From Pseudoscleropodium purum (Eukaryota > Streptophyta > Bryopsida > Hypnales > Brachytheciaceae): a stretch of 64,000 nt of DNA. Position 1 is the first letter of the stretch. The number at the start of each line of letters is the position of its first letter. Where the stretch lies: the NCBI GenBank assembly GCA_963969395.1, contig OZ017802.1, forward strand, positions 17,577,410 to 17,641,409, written 5' to 3'. The notes below the pieces were generated by a model. It had not been told where the DNA came from and did no database searches. It saw nothing but the letters and a program-made list of their open reading frames with translations. This document shows, in pieces, positions 10,827 through 23,477 of this stretch. A program made the position numbers and the translations under genes.

Positions 10827-13800
10827 ACCCAATGTTTCCACGATGCAAATCTTCATTTGCCGAAAATGGTGCAGACGTCGTTGCGGGCAGTGACATATAT
10901 ATAGACAGAGAAGATGAGGTGCAACAGACGGAGACGAAGAGGAGTTTCGATGAAACCGACGGAGGTATCGACAACTGAATTCCGTCGGTTGGGAATATTC
11001 TCATTCATCCGGCCTGTACTGTACCGTCCCCGCTATTTTTTTTTTCTTCTGTATCGTGTAGTAATTAACCCCTAAATGCCCAAGGCCTGTTTTGAGATTC
11101 TAAGAATTTGCTCTGAGTTGAACAAAAAGTCAATATTTTGATAAGTTGTATCATTTTTTTTTTTTGAATCGTAGCCATACAAATTCAAAGTAGACATGTT
11201 AGAAATCTTATGGGAAAAGAAATCAGATCAATATCACCTATGGAGTCAAAGATTATAATGTTTGACCATGAGGGTGTTAAAACTACAAAAGTGATGTGAA
11301 GTCTTTCAATCCTCTTTTCATGAGTCAAATCTACAAAGTTGGTGACCAAGAAAATTATGAGGTTAAAGGGCCTTAACATGATTGTATGATCCCAATCAAT
11401 TTATAGCTTCTTCAAATCTACTCTATAATTTTTTTAAATGAATTTTGAATGTGATTTTTTCTCCAAGATCTAGTGTATCTGTGTATTTGAGGCTCATTTT
11501 CAAGAGCTCTCAACACTATGGCAAGTCTAGATTGCAATGGGTACCCTTGTACAAAATCTTGAATAGAAAAATCACCATCATTTGTTTTTAAGATCAAATT
11601 CTTAATGCTAATACTAGACTTCAAGAAGAACTTTTTGAAAAGATAAACTACTAAAAATAGCAACTTGGTTAGGTTTTATTTAACTTCAAAGTTTTGCAAA
11701 CACTTGATTTGGGTGCCTCAGACATTTAGGAGTTAAGAAACCAAGTGGGTGGACTTGATACTATTGTTGTTGAATACCAAACACAAAATAGCACACAAAT
11801 TTTAGCAAAGGCGGTTACTATGTTCTTCCTAGTTTATACTTCATAGAAAACAAAAGCAAGCCCATTGTTCTTGATTTATTTCAATCATTTTCGGGTAGTT
11901 GAGTTCAATTTGTAAAATGAACCCTAGTTTGTAAAAGGGGTGTCAAAGGAAGTTTTGATTAAGAATTGTATAAAACAAACACACCACTAAACTCCATTAG
12001 ACCAAGTTTGGGTGTTTTAAGAAGTTTTATCTTGTATGTTTCTCAAACTTTGGCTCTCGATCCCTCATGGCATATACTTTATTATTATCTCTAGTGCGAA
12101 AATGATTGTTATAACAGGGTATTTTGTTAGGCCAAGGCTATCTATTGAAAAGAGCTTGCTTCTATTGCTTTAGGGACTAAAATCAATCTTTAAGGCCATT
12201 TTCAACTACAGTCAAGAAGTGCACTAGTCAATCAAGAAGTTTTGGCCAAGATATGGTTATTTGAAGCATCTAGTGGAATGTTGGAAAGGATGGGAAGACA
12301 ATAAAATAAAGTCTTAAGAACTCTTGATTGGTTGTAGTATAAACACCAACTAGAAAAGTCTTTAGGACAACTTTGTAGATTGAAGTTCACTAGCCAACAA
12401 TGCCCATGGACATATTTTGTACATTTTGGAGTTGCAATGAGCTTTGAGAAGCTATAATTTTTGCATTTAGTGCTCAAATTGATTAAAACGTGTTAGAAAA
12501 AATAAATCTACTTGTCTACTTTGTGTGCTAATATTTTCACATCAATACATTTAGTATTGGATTCATTAAAATCATTTCAAGTATATGAAATCAATTTTAG
12601 TTCACCAATCTTAGTTTTGTCATAGTGCTTCACAAGCCATTGATTATTTGTCTTTAGAATTGAGCAAACAAGCTCTTTGTACAAGTGGGGTGGTTGGAGT
12701 TAAACAATCTATGTGGAATATGTAGATAAGAATCAATAGGAGCTCAACTACTCATAGTTAAGTTAGAAGTAGCAATTGTATTTGAAGTAGAAATTTAAAC
12801 CTTAATTAGGTGTAGTAGAATAATTTTTTTTTAAACTTTGAAATAGGAAAAGTTGTGAAAAAAAATTAACTTTTATATCCAAAAATCTTTTTGAGATTTT
12901 GAGGCTCTAATCAAAAGTTGTAAACAAATTTCAAAGAGGGTTTAGAAGGGACATTTTCTTGGACATTCAATTTAAACATCTTGTCATCTTCAAATTACCT
13001 CATGCCCTTTGAAGATTTATGATGGACAATGAATTTCAATATAAAAATGACATTTCTACCCTACATTCCTACAGATATGAGTAAAACAATCCCTTATATA
13101 TATATATATATTTTTTATGGCAAATGGATATATGTCAAATAAAATTTTGATAATTAAGTAGTAGCTCTGCTACTATTGTGAAAGCTAAACATAGTCTACA
13201 ATGTGATAGGCAATTATTGCCTCTTTTTAGTAGATAGTGACAAATTGTGTCAAAATTGAAAAACAATAAGTGAATTATGAAAGGGGGATACATGTCATTT
13301 TTTCATTGGTTGTAAAATTCTTAAATAAATTCTAAAAGGGATACATTCTCTGCCTTGGAACCTTTCCTTCACTATCCTTCATATGAATTAGGTAATCTAA
13401 TTGCTACTTGATACAAATTGCAAAATGTTGGGATAAAACGTTGAAAAAAAGGAATAAAAAATTCCATTCCATTGCCAAGAGTTCATGATCCATGAATCAC
13501 TTGCATGTTCTGCCAATAAGAATGAGAGTTGTGGATGTTAGCATTTTGGGTCTAAGATCATGCCGACCACATAAATATTTTAGAAGAAGATGTTATAGTG
13601 AATATAATTGTTGACATAAAAATACAACTTGTTACATTTGATGTCTAAAAAATCCATCAACTTAGATAAATGTTTTTTCTAGTGTTGGTGGGGGGCATAG
13701 GGCACACAAGGCTGGTATGCCTCCTTTAGTAGATAGTGAAGAGAGAGCAACACATGAGGGGGAATCTATTCAATCACATGTTTTAATAATTGTTAGGGTA

Positions 13801-13851
13801 ATTGTACTGGAATTCAAGGCATAACAATTAGAATCCACATCCTAGCTAATA
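10827..13851. repeat. Long diverged repeat, second copy at 29838-31897 plus 44203-44693
   Basis: From about 10290 on, the sequence aligns with 29038 and beyond, at perhaps 85-90 percent identity by eye. Shared landmarks include ATTTGCTCTGAGTTGAACA, TGTTTGACCATGAGGG, AGTGATGTGAAGTCTTTC, TCCAAGATCTAGTGTA, TTTTGGCCAA-ATATGGTTATTTG and CCTTAATTAGGTGTAGTAG. At 12810-12823 this copy keeps the uninterrupted GTGTAGTAGAATAA, while the other carries a CACTA MITE and the 12-kb hAT element there. The stretch 13740-13851 matches 44583-44693. No coding function is seen. Confidence 0.75.
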
Positions 13852-14588
13852 ATTGTATTTTCTATTGAGTACTTGATTTAGTTCAATTGTGAAAATTAAA
13901 TGTACCCACTATTCCATGTCATCATTACCCTACCATCATACCCTGCCATCAAATCCATGCATTGATGTGCCTTTCTAGTGCATCAGTTTGATTAGTGCAT
14001 GGCCATCAAATCCATGCATTGATGGGGTGGATGCATGGTTGAGTGGACCAAAGGTGGTAGAAGTCCATATCCATAGAACTTAATATAAGGCAAACCCGTA
14101 GTATGATGTCGCAGAACATGGCTTTATGATTGGGTGAGATTAAAGTGGGTCAGAGAAATCAACCCATTTAGAGTTGGCTTGGCAGCTTTAGGGCCCAATA
14201 GTTGAACTAGCCATAATATATCTAACACACCCATTGCAAATGAGTTCCTCAGTTAATGGGTTGTGTGCTTGGAAATCTAACCCATCCACTATGAAGTTAC
14301 CGCATCCGATGGTGATCAGAGCTATTGCTAACACCGGCATTTGGGGCTTCTTTCCTGTCACGCTCCTTTTCTGCGTGTCCCAGAAGTTGGCTCGGGTGCA
14401 ATGATAGCTGCTTTACATGCTAAGTTAAATAAGTTTAAGACTTGAGTGTTTTTATAGCAACGTTTTAGGAAAACTGTAAGTGCTTTGTCAGGGACGTACT
14501 TTACAGAAAAAAAATGAGTAATACGGAGGTCTTTGAGAAAGAGTAGGTTTATTTGTTGGGGAAGGGTTTGCAATCAATTAGGAAGAAG
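13852..14588. other. Intergenic, short dispersed repeat only
   Basis: A short motif (TGTGCCTTTCTAGTGCA-CAGTTTGATTAGTGCA and CCATGCATTGATG) near 13970-14030 recurs near 24790-24860. Nothing else is recognised. Confidence 0.4.
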
Positions 14589-16270
14589 ATTAAGGTCAAA
14601 AGAGTAGCTTGGGTTGATCCTTTGTATGTGGAACAACCCACAATTATGTGGGATAAGTTGACACCATTGAAGTAGAGGTATTTTGTAGAGACTTTTGGTT
14701 TATGTAATGAGGGTTTGGCTCCAAAGCGGCTAAAATATGGGATTCATCTACTAGAATCAGACATAGAGGCATTATTTGGAGTGAAGGTCAATTTCAACGG
14801 TTACACTTACTTGTCGTTGGAAGATACTAGCTTTGTAGAGAAGGTGGAGAAGATATGGATGCTTATACACCAACACACAAGTGTTCTAAACATATGACTG
14901 ATCAATGTTGCTAAAGCAAAAGGTTTGGTGTATGAGCTGTTGCCAAACAAGAAGCCAAATTGGTGTCTTCATGTTGAGTGGACCTACCGCGACCAACTGT
15001 GAAGATTTAACCTAGAGTGCGAGGAGAAAAAAAAATGTGTTTTGAATGCAAGTTGCAAAAAGGAAGGTGCAATGGATGTCATCAATATTGGGGTGGAAGA
15101 TGTCAAACATGGTTGTCATAACGGGCGAGTTAGGGTCATCGGACGGTCCGGACGGCTTTAATTTTGTAACTTTCATTCCAAAAAAGAATCTCGTCCGCAC
15201 CCTGACGATCTCGTCTTGATGATCTCGTCCGCGCCCAGCATATTCCTTAATCCACATGGCATCACGTGGCCTATTTTTTCGTTATCAGAAAGTCAACTAT
15301 GTGTTGATTGTATCGGACGGGCGGGACCTCTAATGGACGAGCGAACCAGACGTTCGTCCACTATAACAACCATGATATGAAAGCACAATTGAGTAGGATC
15401 GCGCAAGTGACTAACAACAAATTAGGGTTAGAGGGGACGTTCGGTCAACACATAATGTCTACAATAGAATGGCAACAAGCATTGTCTTTGTTGAATAAGG
15501 AGGTCCCAATGTTGGAAGGGCTCATCAAGCATTGTTGCACAAAGAAGGATGTAGCAAAAATTGAACTTGTGAAATTGTCTATTTGGTATGAATTTGGACG
15601 ATCTCTAATTGTCAGTGCTAATTTGTAGTTGTAGACGTTGGAGGGTGAATGCTACCTATAAGAGAAGATGTTGACTGTGTTGAAGGCAAAATTATTAGAA
15701 AATGAAGTTGAGATTGGGATTGCAGATTCTAGGGTGGTAGATTTGAGATGCCAAGTCCAAGCACAAAGAGGGGTTATGGATCATATACAAGTGATGTTTG
15801 GTTCTAGAGAAACTATATTTGAGGATGCTGCAAAGAAGATTGCAGCAGCTGAAGAAGCATATGGCAACGCGGCATCAAAGCAAAAACTCTGGGGGCATCG
15901 TAGGAGCGTGCTGGTGGTGCAGTTGAGGGGCATGCACGCTGCATACCAACGTCCAGGCTGTTTCATAGTGTCCTTGCCTTTTTTTTTAATCTTTTTTGTG
16001 AGGAGGATGTGGGGGAAACAATGATAGTGGAGATAGCTCCTTGCCTGTTTTGTTGTAAAGAATTTGATCTTGTGTGGGACTACAAGTTCGCAAGTTGCCT
16101 GCATGCTTATCACTCATGGTGTGCAATTTCTCATTTTTCAAGTTCCATAAGTTGTATATTTAACAGCTATGGCAAGGAAATGCATGAAGACTGGTGGATG
16201 GTGTCTGGTATCAAGAAATTGGATTGTAATAATGCAAAGGCGGTAGAGCATGAAAGGTGGAACAATTAGT
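14589..16270 (+). pseudogene. Decayed gene: coiled coil and RING-like cysteine cluster
   Basis: A plus-strand reading starts KIKVKRVAWVDPLYVEQP near 14589, passes an in-frame TAG, continues APKRLKYGIHLLESDIEALF and NGYTYLSLEDTSFVEKVEK, passes a TGA and runs to a 267-bp MITE at 15108. After it come AQLSRIAQVTNN, LNKEVPMLEGLIKH, a likely coiled coil (LLENEVEIGIADSRVVDLR; DAAKKIAAAEEAYGNAASKQ) and, after a frame change near 16015, CLFCCKEF, CLHAYHSWC, KEMHEDWWMVSG, resembling part of a RING finger. Several stops and frame changes make it a pseudogene. Coiled coil followed by a RING-like cluster recalls the larger gene at 40342-43794, though I could not align the two. Confidence 0.5.
15108..15374. 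mobile_element. hAT-type MITE, 267 bp, CATGGTTGT ends
   Basis: The ends are inverted: CATGGTTGTCATAACGGGCGA on the left and, reading inward from the right, CATGGTTGTTATAGTGGACGA. The flanking 8-mers are ATGTCAAA and ATATGAAA (6 of 8 identical), consistent with an old 8-bp hAT target duplication. It interrupts the decayed gene at 14589-16270. The inside has repeated GATCTCGTCCGCGCCC-like words. A second family member at 47844-48458 has a perfect 8-bp duplication, which supports the boundaries. Confidence 0.8.
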
Positions 16271-17339
16271 CTCATGATCTTGGCACAGATTTAGGAAGTG
16301 AGTTCACTTGTATCTTCTTGCATTGATCTAGGGGAACAAATTCAAGTTAGTGTTTTGACCTTTGTTACATCTGCAATTATCATGCTAGTTTAGAATTTTG
16401 TCAATCCACCAAAGTTTGCTTCTGAATTCAGGACAATGTTAGAAGACTTTGGGTCACAAAGTTAGTAATGTCCATTGATTTAATATTCAGTGAATTGAAG
16501 TTCTAGGGACTTGGGCTTGCACAATTGGTATATTTCGGCCATGGATTATAGGAATGTATCAAGTAGTTAATTTATACTTTGGAAGGAGTTAGTTGGTATC
16601 AAAGAGAGTGGCAAAGGCTGCATAGGTTTAGGGTTTGCATAGTGGTTTCAGGTGTTCTTATTTCAAATGAAAACAAGGGTTGTACATATTGGAGAGCCTA
16701 CGAGTTATACAATATATTAGGGAGTTCATTTAAATGGAATGAGTTTGCTTGGGGTGTCTTAGAATCGTTACTTTAGGGACTATTTATTCTAGATGGGGTT
16801 ATAGTGTATAACAAGTAGTTTGGACGAATGGATGTAGACAATTTTTGTGGTCTGGGAATCCATACTAGAGGTATTATGTGCTTGTAGAGGGAGTTATAGG
16901 GTGTTATAGAGAGTTCAATTGAATGAATGTAGATTCTTCTTGATATTCTTGAATCTATATTACAGTTACTATATATTCCTAGCCAAGTCTTTGGGTGTTA
17001 GAGAAAGTTTAATTTGACCGAGTATAGGCTTTTTTTAGTATTATTGAATTATTGCCAATCGAAGCATAGTTTTAGTGTATTAATGAGATTTTACTTGATT
17101 GAATGCAACCTTCTTTTGGTACTAGGGAATTATTGTAAAGTCCCCACATAGTCTTAGGGTGTTCCAGAGGATCCACTTCATTGAATGTGGACTTGTCTCG
17201 GTATTATTGAATTATTGTTTAGTTCCAACGTAGTCTTCTAGAGTTGTACAGAGTTCCAAGTGATTGAGGTTATACTTTTTGTGGTACATGAATCACTGTA
17301 AGGTCTAGAGTGAATCATAGGATCTTCATGAGTATCAAT
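16271..17339. other. Intergenic, nothing recognised
   Basis: AT-rich DNA with loosely repeated phrases (GGTATTATTGAATTATTG, TAGTCTTAGGGTGTT) near 16900-17260 that look like a very degenerate tandem repeat. I see no supported gene. Confidence 0.35.
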
Positions 17340-18224
17340 GTGGACTATGGATAGCTTTCTCAATTGTCTAGAGCAGGTTGTATCAAGTCTAAAAATTGAG
17401 AAATGCAGATCCAATTCGAACTTCAAGATCATTTTTAACAGTGGGGGTTCGCTCGACCTCTTCCAATATTGTAGGCCCATCAATTGGACAAAGCTTCTAA
17501 TGGCTAGGGGCAAGAACGAGGGAAATAGAAGAGGGTCGTTGTGAAGGGCGCAAGCAAGAGGATGGAGAAGATCTACAACAACACTACATGGGGGAGGAGG
17601 GAGGCTCCTCACCTAAATACAAGAAGCAAATTTACAAGCCTCTCAATGTGAATATGGTGGTTGTAAATACAATGGGCAAAGGAGAGGGATTCCAATAGTT
17701 GGAGGGGAACAAGGGTTCTCCATTGAAGGAGAAGAGGCAGATCCCACCTTGTTCTGATCTTCAAAATTATGTAGGTCCGCATAGTGGGCCTCAAATTTCC
17801 CTAAGCTGCAACCAAGATATCAATGAGGGATGTATACCAATACCACAGTCCTTGCTTGGCTCCAACTACTAAAGAGGTTGGGATGCACGGAGAGGGGGGT
17901 TCTTACTGTCCTAAAAAACGAATGAGGGGAGCAGCTAAGAAAGCCATGCTCTGGATAGTTCAAAAGGATGCTCCAAGGTAGGCAATGGGCGAAGACTATA
18001 TGAGTGAGGGTGATCTTGCATGCGACAGGAGCATCTCATTGGATGGGGAGTCCGAACAGGAAAGGGATGACAATGGTGAGAGTGATGCAAAAGTTGCTCC
18101 AAATTCAAGCCAAAGAAAGCAGAGCAGCAAAGTGCATAGCAAGAAGGCTAAGAGGCCTGTGAATGAGAGAATTAGCTTCTCTACTAAGACACAAGTTGTT
18201 GTGTATAAAACCACCAAGACATAA
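17340..18224 (+). pseudogene. Possible decayed exon with acidic and basic tail
   Basis: A frame at 17985-18224 encodes MGEDYMSEGDLACDRSISL, then GESEQERDDNGESDAK and a lysine-rich end (KVHSKKAKRPVNERI) before a stop, a composition typical of nuclear disordered tails. Upstream, 17500-17980 has open pieces broken by stops. No domain is recognisable. It may be the tail of the gene remnant at 14589-16270 or an unrelated fragment. Confidence 0.25.
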
Positions 18225-20292
18225 TCATTTCAACAACTATTGTAATTAATTGTAGAAGCTTTCATTTTTGGGTAGAAAATTTGAGTTGCAAAGGCATATT
18301 TGTTTTACTCTACTTCTAGTTTTTTGTAGCCACAGATTTTTTTGACTGGATATTGAGGACACTTAGTATCATATTGAGGATTGCCAACCGAATGTATATT
18401 TTGTTTATAGGGTCAGTAATTAAAGATCAATTTTTGTGTACAAAAGAGTGGTCTTGCACTATCCTTTGTGTTTGGTTGTGTCATAAAGCATACTCAGTCA
18501 TACTTAGAGCAGGAAAGCAAGGTTCTATATGAGCTAACTTCTTGTAGTTCGATCAATTTAAAAAAAACGAAGTGTTATTGTTCCCAAGGTACAACATATT
18601 ACATAGTGGTTTCTTAGTGTATGCCTACCAGATGGAGAGTCTTCATAGCCAACATGCTCCAAGAGAACATGTTAAATTAAATTGAAATAAATTGGGAGTA
18701 TTATAGTTTGGGAGTGCATTGCAACCTTGCAAAGTCTTCATGGCTTGAAACTGTCTAAGCAAGGCTAGCCTCAATTATTGAATGGGAAAATTGTAGTATA
18801 TAATACTAACTTTGTTACTAAACACAAAATTTTAATGGGAGGGTGGGTGGAAAATAAAAATTGCTTATTGCTAGAAGAAAAAGTTACAGTGACCATAAAG
18901 ATTAAAGAAAGAATCCTACACCCATGTATATATAGGCCACATCGTACTTCATGGAATTAAATTCAGCACCTACTAAATCTACATGTTGTATGGAGTTCTA
19001 CCTTTAAGGTTTACAAAAGAAAAGAAAATTTCCTAGTAGTGAAATCCTTATTTTTTTCCAAAAGACTAATATTACTCAAATACTTTTAGAATTATACATT
19101 CATCTAAAGAAAAGAAATAGATTTATGGAAGTAATAAGAGATGCATATAATATCCACTTCTTATTTTATGGGATTAATTAGTACTCATTAGGGACATGAA
19201 ATTAATATACCATTATTTAAAAGTTTGGGCTTGCCCCAAAGTTTTTGTCAAAAAAATATAAAATGAATTATCCAAACATTTGGGCATAGTAATTGAATAC
19301 ACATAGAAGCTTCTATGTTTAATTTACCATATATTTACTAAATTAAATTAGTGCACAATCAACTTGCATATAGAAGCCTTGGTAATTTTATTTAGTTGTG
19401 TACATATTGACCTTTGAGCATATGGTCATTAAGTTAAATGATCAAGGCACAATCTTGATTATCCATATCATTTGGTGTTAATTGAGTGGGCTCCTTTACA
19501 AAAGCTCATGTGTATTAATCACTCAACCCAAAGGCCCAAGGGTGGACCATGCCTTAGTCTCATTGAGACAGGGGGAATCTCCATTGGGCCTTCGGACCTC
19601 CACCCACTAATTTTTTGTTTTTGCTAAAATTGACATTTGTTAATTAGAGTAGGTTAATGTCACATGTCAACCAATATAGTTTAGGTCCCATTTCAAATTC
19701 TATTGAAACTAATACATGATGTTTTGATTTAAATCCTAAAATTATCACATGTGGCCACAATTGAATGTGGTAAAAAAATAGTACAATTGAATGCAAAGAA
19801 TATGGCCTAATGTTGGAGTTGCAATGTAATTTTGTGTATTCGAATGACGCTTCTTTTATTAATTCATACAAGGGTATTGTTGCTTCTTCTTTAATTAATT
19901 CAATCAAAGGTAGAGAATTTCAAAATTCGGTAGGAAGAATGTTATTTAAAAATTTGGTGAGTAGACAAAGTAATTGCATTGTTCCTAGAGCCTACAGGAT
20001 GCTAATCTTCATATCCACACAGTAGTTATAGTACAACTTACTCTGACATTTTGAAACTTCATTTATATCCTACCATGTTTCTAAAACCTACAAGTGCAAA
20101 GTCCATAGGACCTCATTCAAATCACCTACTTCAACAATACAAAATCATTCCAATTTGGTATTTCATTGGAGGGACATGCTCAAAGGCACATCCCAAAGAA
20201 AAAATGCCCCACCAAGTATGGCAGGTTGTTCAGGATGGTCACACCCATCCAAGCATGGTAGGCTAGCAAGAATGTGGAATGCAAGTAACGCA
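18225..20292. other. AT-rich intergenic DNA
   Basis: No coding frame, RNA gene or terminal repeat is supported here. Confidence 0.45.
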
Positions 20293-23200
20293 TCATATAT
20301 ACTCCAGGATTGTCTCCTCCACAGTTTTAGATAACCTATATACAAAATCATTACCTGCAACATGATGGTCAACAATGTGCATTGGGAATTTTGTAGCTCT
20401 AATGTTATCAACCAGAACATGAGCCTTTTGAGATGTCTTCAAAAAAACATAAGTGTCAACTATAGTTTCATATTTTTGATAGTAATGTCCTTGAATCACC
20501 AAATCTCCCGGCTCAAAAGACTCACCCCATGGGCACTCAAATGCCTTCCTACATGTATACATTTCTTTAGTACAAACAAAGATATAGAAGTCAACATTCT
20601 CTTCATTGTTAGGAGCAACATTGATAGCAAAATTATCACCAAGCTTCGTTATCAAAGTAAAGTATTCACCATTTGTTCCAAACTCATCCCAATCATCTTC
20701 TTTGAACTCAACTTTGACTACAGATTGGACATAGCCTAGCTTATAAACAACAAGAAGCTCAACCTCCCAAGTTTGAACCCAAGCCAAATTCTCACATGCC
20801 CTCTAATTGCATTCAATGCAATTACTACAAAAGCAAGTCAAATTTTGCTTCAATAACTTATTAACATCCATTGACCCTATTGACTAGACAGAATGCACCT
20901 CTCTACATCTTTTGATGGGATCACAATCAAAGTTACTCTCCCTATCAACATCATCTTCTAGAACATCCTAGAGGGTTCTTTGTATTGATCTTTGGTTGCA
21001 ATTCTTGGCCTTTCACTCAATTTGGCTCTCAAAAATTTGACAATTGTTTCAACATCCTTAAGGCGCAGGCCATGCACATCAAGTTGGGCAATCCATATGT
21101 AACGTTTAAGCACAGCACTTGCCCCGTTATGGGGGCCTTTATCATGTCTAGATCCAAAAAAGCTCCACATATATGCACACCCATAGTAATTTCTAGATAC
21201 TGACTTACAAAGTACCATGGAATTCGACTCTTAAATTGGCCAGCACAACCATCACTCCAAATCCAATGATTTCTAGGCCTAAAGCCTCCTTTGGTGAAGC
21301 TGTCCTAGTGCAACATCAAACAATGTTGGACGATGTAGCTATCATGCTTTTTGTCATCACTAATGTAAAAATGGAACTCCATTATATTCCAAATACTTTC
21401 ATCATTAGGGTTAGGGTTTGGATTTCTTATCCACGTAATGTGGACCAAGATGGTGATCTGATAGCTATGCCAATGTATAGATTGCACTTCATTTTGGACC
21501 TAAAATGAGTAGTTTTCAGTAAAATCAATCACAGTTACTATAGAATCAGTAGGAAATCTTGCAAGACAATTTTTGAACTATTCATCCTCCCACTTTGCAA
21601 CAAAAAAATGACACACAAACTCTTGGAGTTTAGGTTTTAGATAACTTACAAGCTCGTCAAAAGAGGTTTCTTTATAAACCAACGTTAGTTGTTTTTTCCC
21701 TTGCCTTTTCTCATTGTGATTGCTTCCATTGCAAATCGCTTCCATTTCACTTTACTGTTGGAACTTCTATCTTCCTCAATGGGGCAATGTAGAAAGAAGT
21801 CTACTACACAATTTTCACAATCACCAAAAATGCACTCTCTTTTATGCCATTGGCATTCATCAATTTGAGGACACAAAATAGATTCAACCATAGCCATGAC
21901 CCCACGAAAGGTGGATTGTTTGGCACAACATAGGCCCTCCCCATTTATAGCTTCACACACCTCACATTGACGTTGGCAAGCTCTTTTAAAGTGTAGTGCA
22001 AATAGAACCAACCCTAAGCTCCTCCATTTCAACATGATAAATACAACAACAAACATTTTGTTCCTTCAGTCTTTTGACAAAGTAGGGTTGGAAAGAGTCA
22101 AAGACCTTCTTACTAGTAACTACCTAGGGATTTGTAGCTTGAAATCACAAATAGAATTCCATCTGCAGCCACAAATATCAATGCATTAAAATCCAGCCAA
22201 CAACTCAAGAGGTGCCATACCAATACTATCTATCATCAAGCTCAATCAAGCTCAATTGTAAACATACTTGAATGTAGAAAATTTGGATACTGTACTTATA
22301 CTCTCTGCCTATGAAGTACTCCAGCTTTCCCTAGAAGTTCATAAAACTTGCAAAAAATTTATATGAAACTTTAGCCAACTCCATTGTCAACCATATATAA
22401 TGAAGAAGACTCAATAGAAAACCAATTCAATTCCTCACAACAGTGCAATTTGTCATTCAAGTATTAAGAGATTCTAGGAAGCCATACAATTGTAATTATA
22501 CTTCATTGGACACTAATTAAACTTCTTAGAATAGTAATTCAATTCCCATCAAGATTGCAATATTGCATACAAGTTGCACAAGACTTCAGGAAGCCATACA
22601 AATCCAAATGCACTACATTAGACACCATTTCAGTACTCCTCTTTTACAACATCAATCTTTACAGGTCCCACACGACTCACTTGAAATGCATTTCTATCCT
22701 ATTGTAGTTCACACAAGTACACCAAACTAATTGAACCCCTAAGTCTGCCTCACTCAAATCACAATTCCATGTGTGAAGATGAATGGTATAATAGAAGAGG
22801 TCACTATTTTCCTATTCTATCCATAGAACCTATAGAATGCATCCAATAGTTCCACAACTAAAATCCTAAACCCTAAACCTTTACATACTTTCTGTTGTAC
22901 CCTAAACCACAACTGATACATTTAGACAACCTACTTTTGCCCTCCGTTTTGGAATACCCTAAATCTTAATCACAAAGATAGTCAATCAATCCAAATTGCA
23001 TAGATTGAACAATAAACACAGATTTCATACCTGTGATTCCAATAGATATTGTGTATGGTGTTTTTCGTAGATACCAGCTACAATCCAATTCTTCACTACT
23101 TCCTTGCAATTTGGACTAGCCCTAGTTTCAACAATCCACCAAGCAATAACTTCTGCCTTTACATAATCAAACATTCGGTCACTTCTTTGTTTTCTCACAA

Positions 23201-23477
23201 AAAGAGTCCAAATTATATGCTCACTATTCTCTATAGAAACTTGCCTTTGCATAGCCATAGTCACATTATGATGATGGACATTCAACAAATGGAATGTTTG
23301 TCTTGTGGATCCCGATCTCGAAGACCTAAAATTCACAACTGTTGTAAGAATTGCATGCTTTGTTATTAGTTGTGCCCTTGTTTGGGCATTTTTCACTTCA
23401 AACAACAATTGAACCAACCCAAAGACAATGAAAGCTTGTATTTTGGCCTCATCTGAAACCCTTTTTGAGAGCGTCAA
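20293..23477 (-). pseudogene. Decayed DDE-type transposase-like gene
   Basis: Read on the minus strand. The first part (23477-23025) has MAMQRQVSIEN, WTLFVRKQRSDRMFD, ETRASPNCKEVV and HHTQYLLESQV, like the N-terminal region of a family of uncharacterised transposase-like proteins. An intron-like gap of about 900 bp follows. Then come CCCIYHVEMEELR, a Cys-rich segment (CEVCEAINGEGLCC; CIFGDCENCVVDF), VKWKRF, VIDFTENYSF (about 21530), IWSDGCAGQFKS (about 21260), HDKGPHNGASAVLKRYI (about 21140), and after more breaks a 164-codon tail (20787-20293) with GESFEPGDLVIQG. The DFTENY, SDGCAGQF and HxKGPHxGA motifs are plausible stations of an RNase-H-fold catalytic triad, the third here with Asn in place of an expected Asp. 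Several frame changes and stops make it inactive. No terminal inverted repeats were found. Confidence 0.6.

Noticed and set aside
22860..22935. CCCTAAA words suggesting an interstitial telomere
   Set aside because: Only two or three scattered units; such words are common in plant promoters and leaders.
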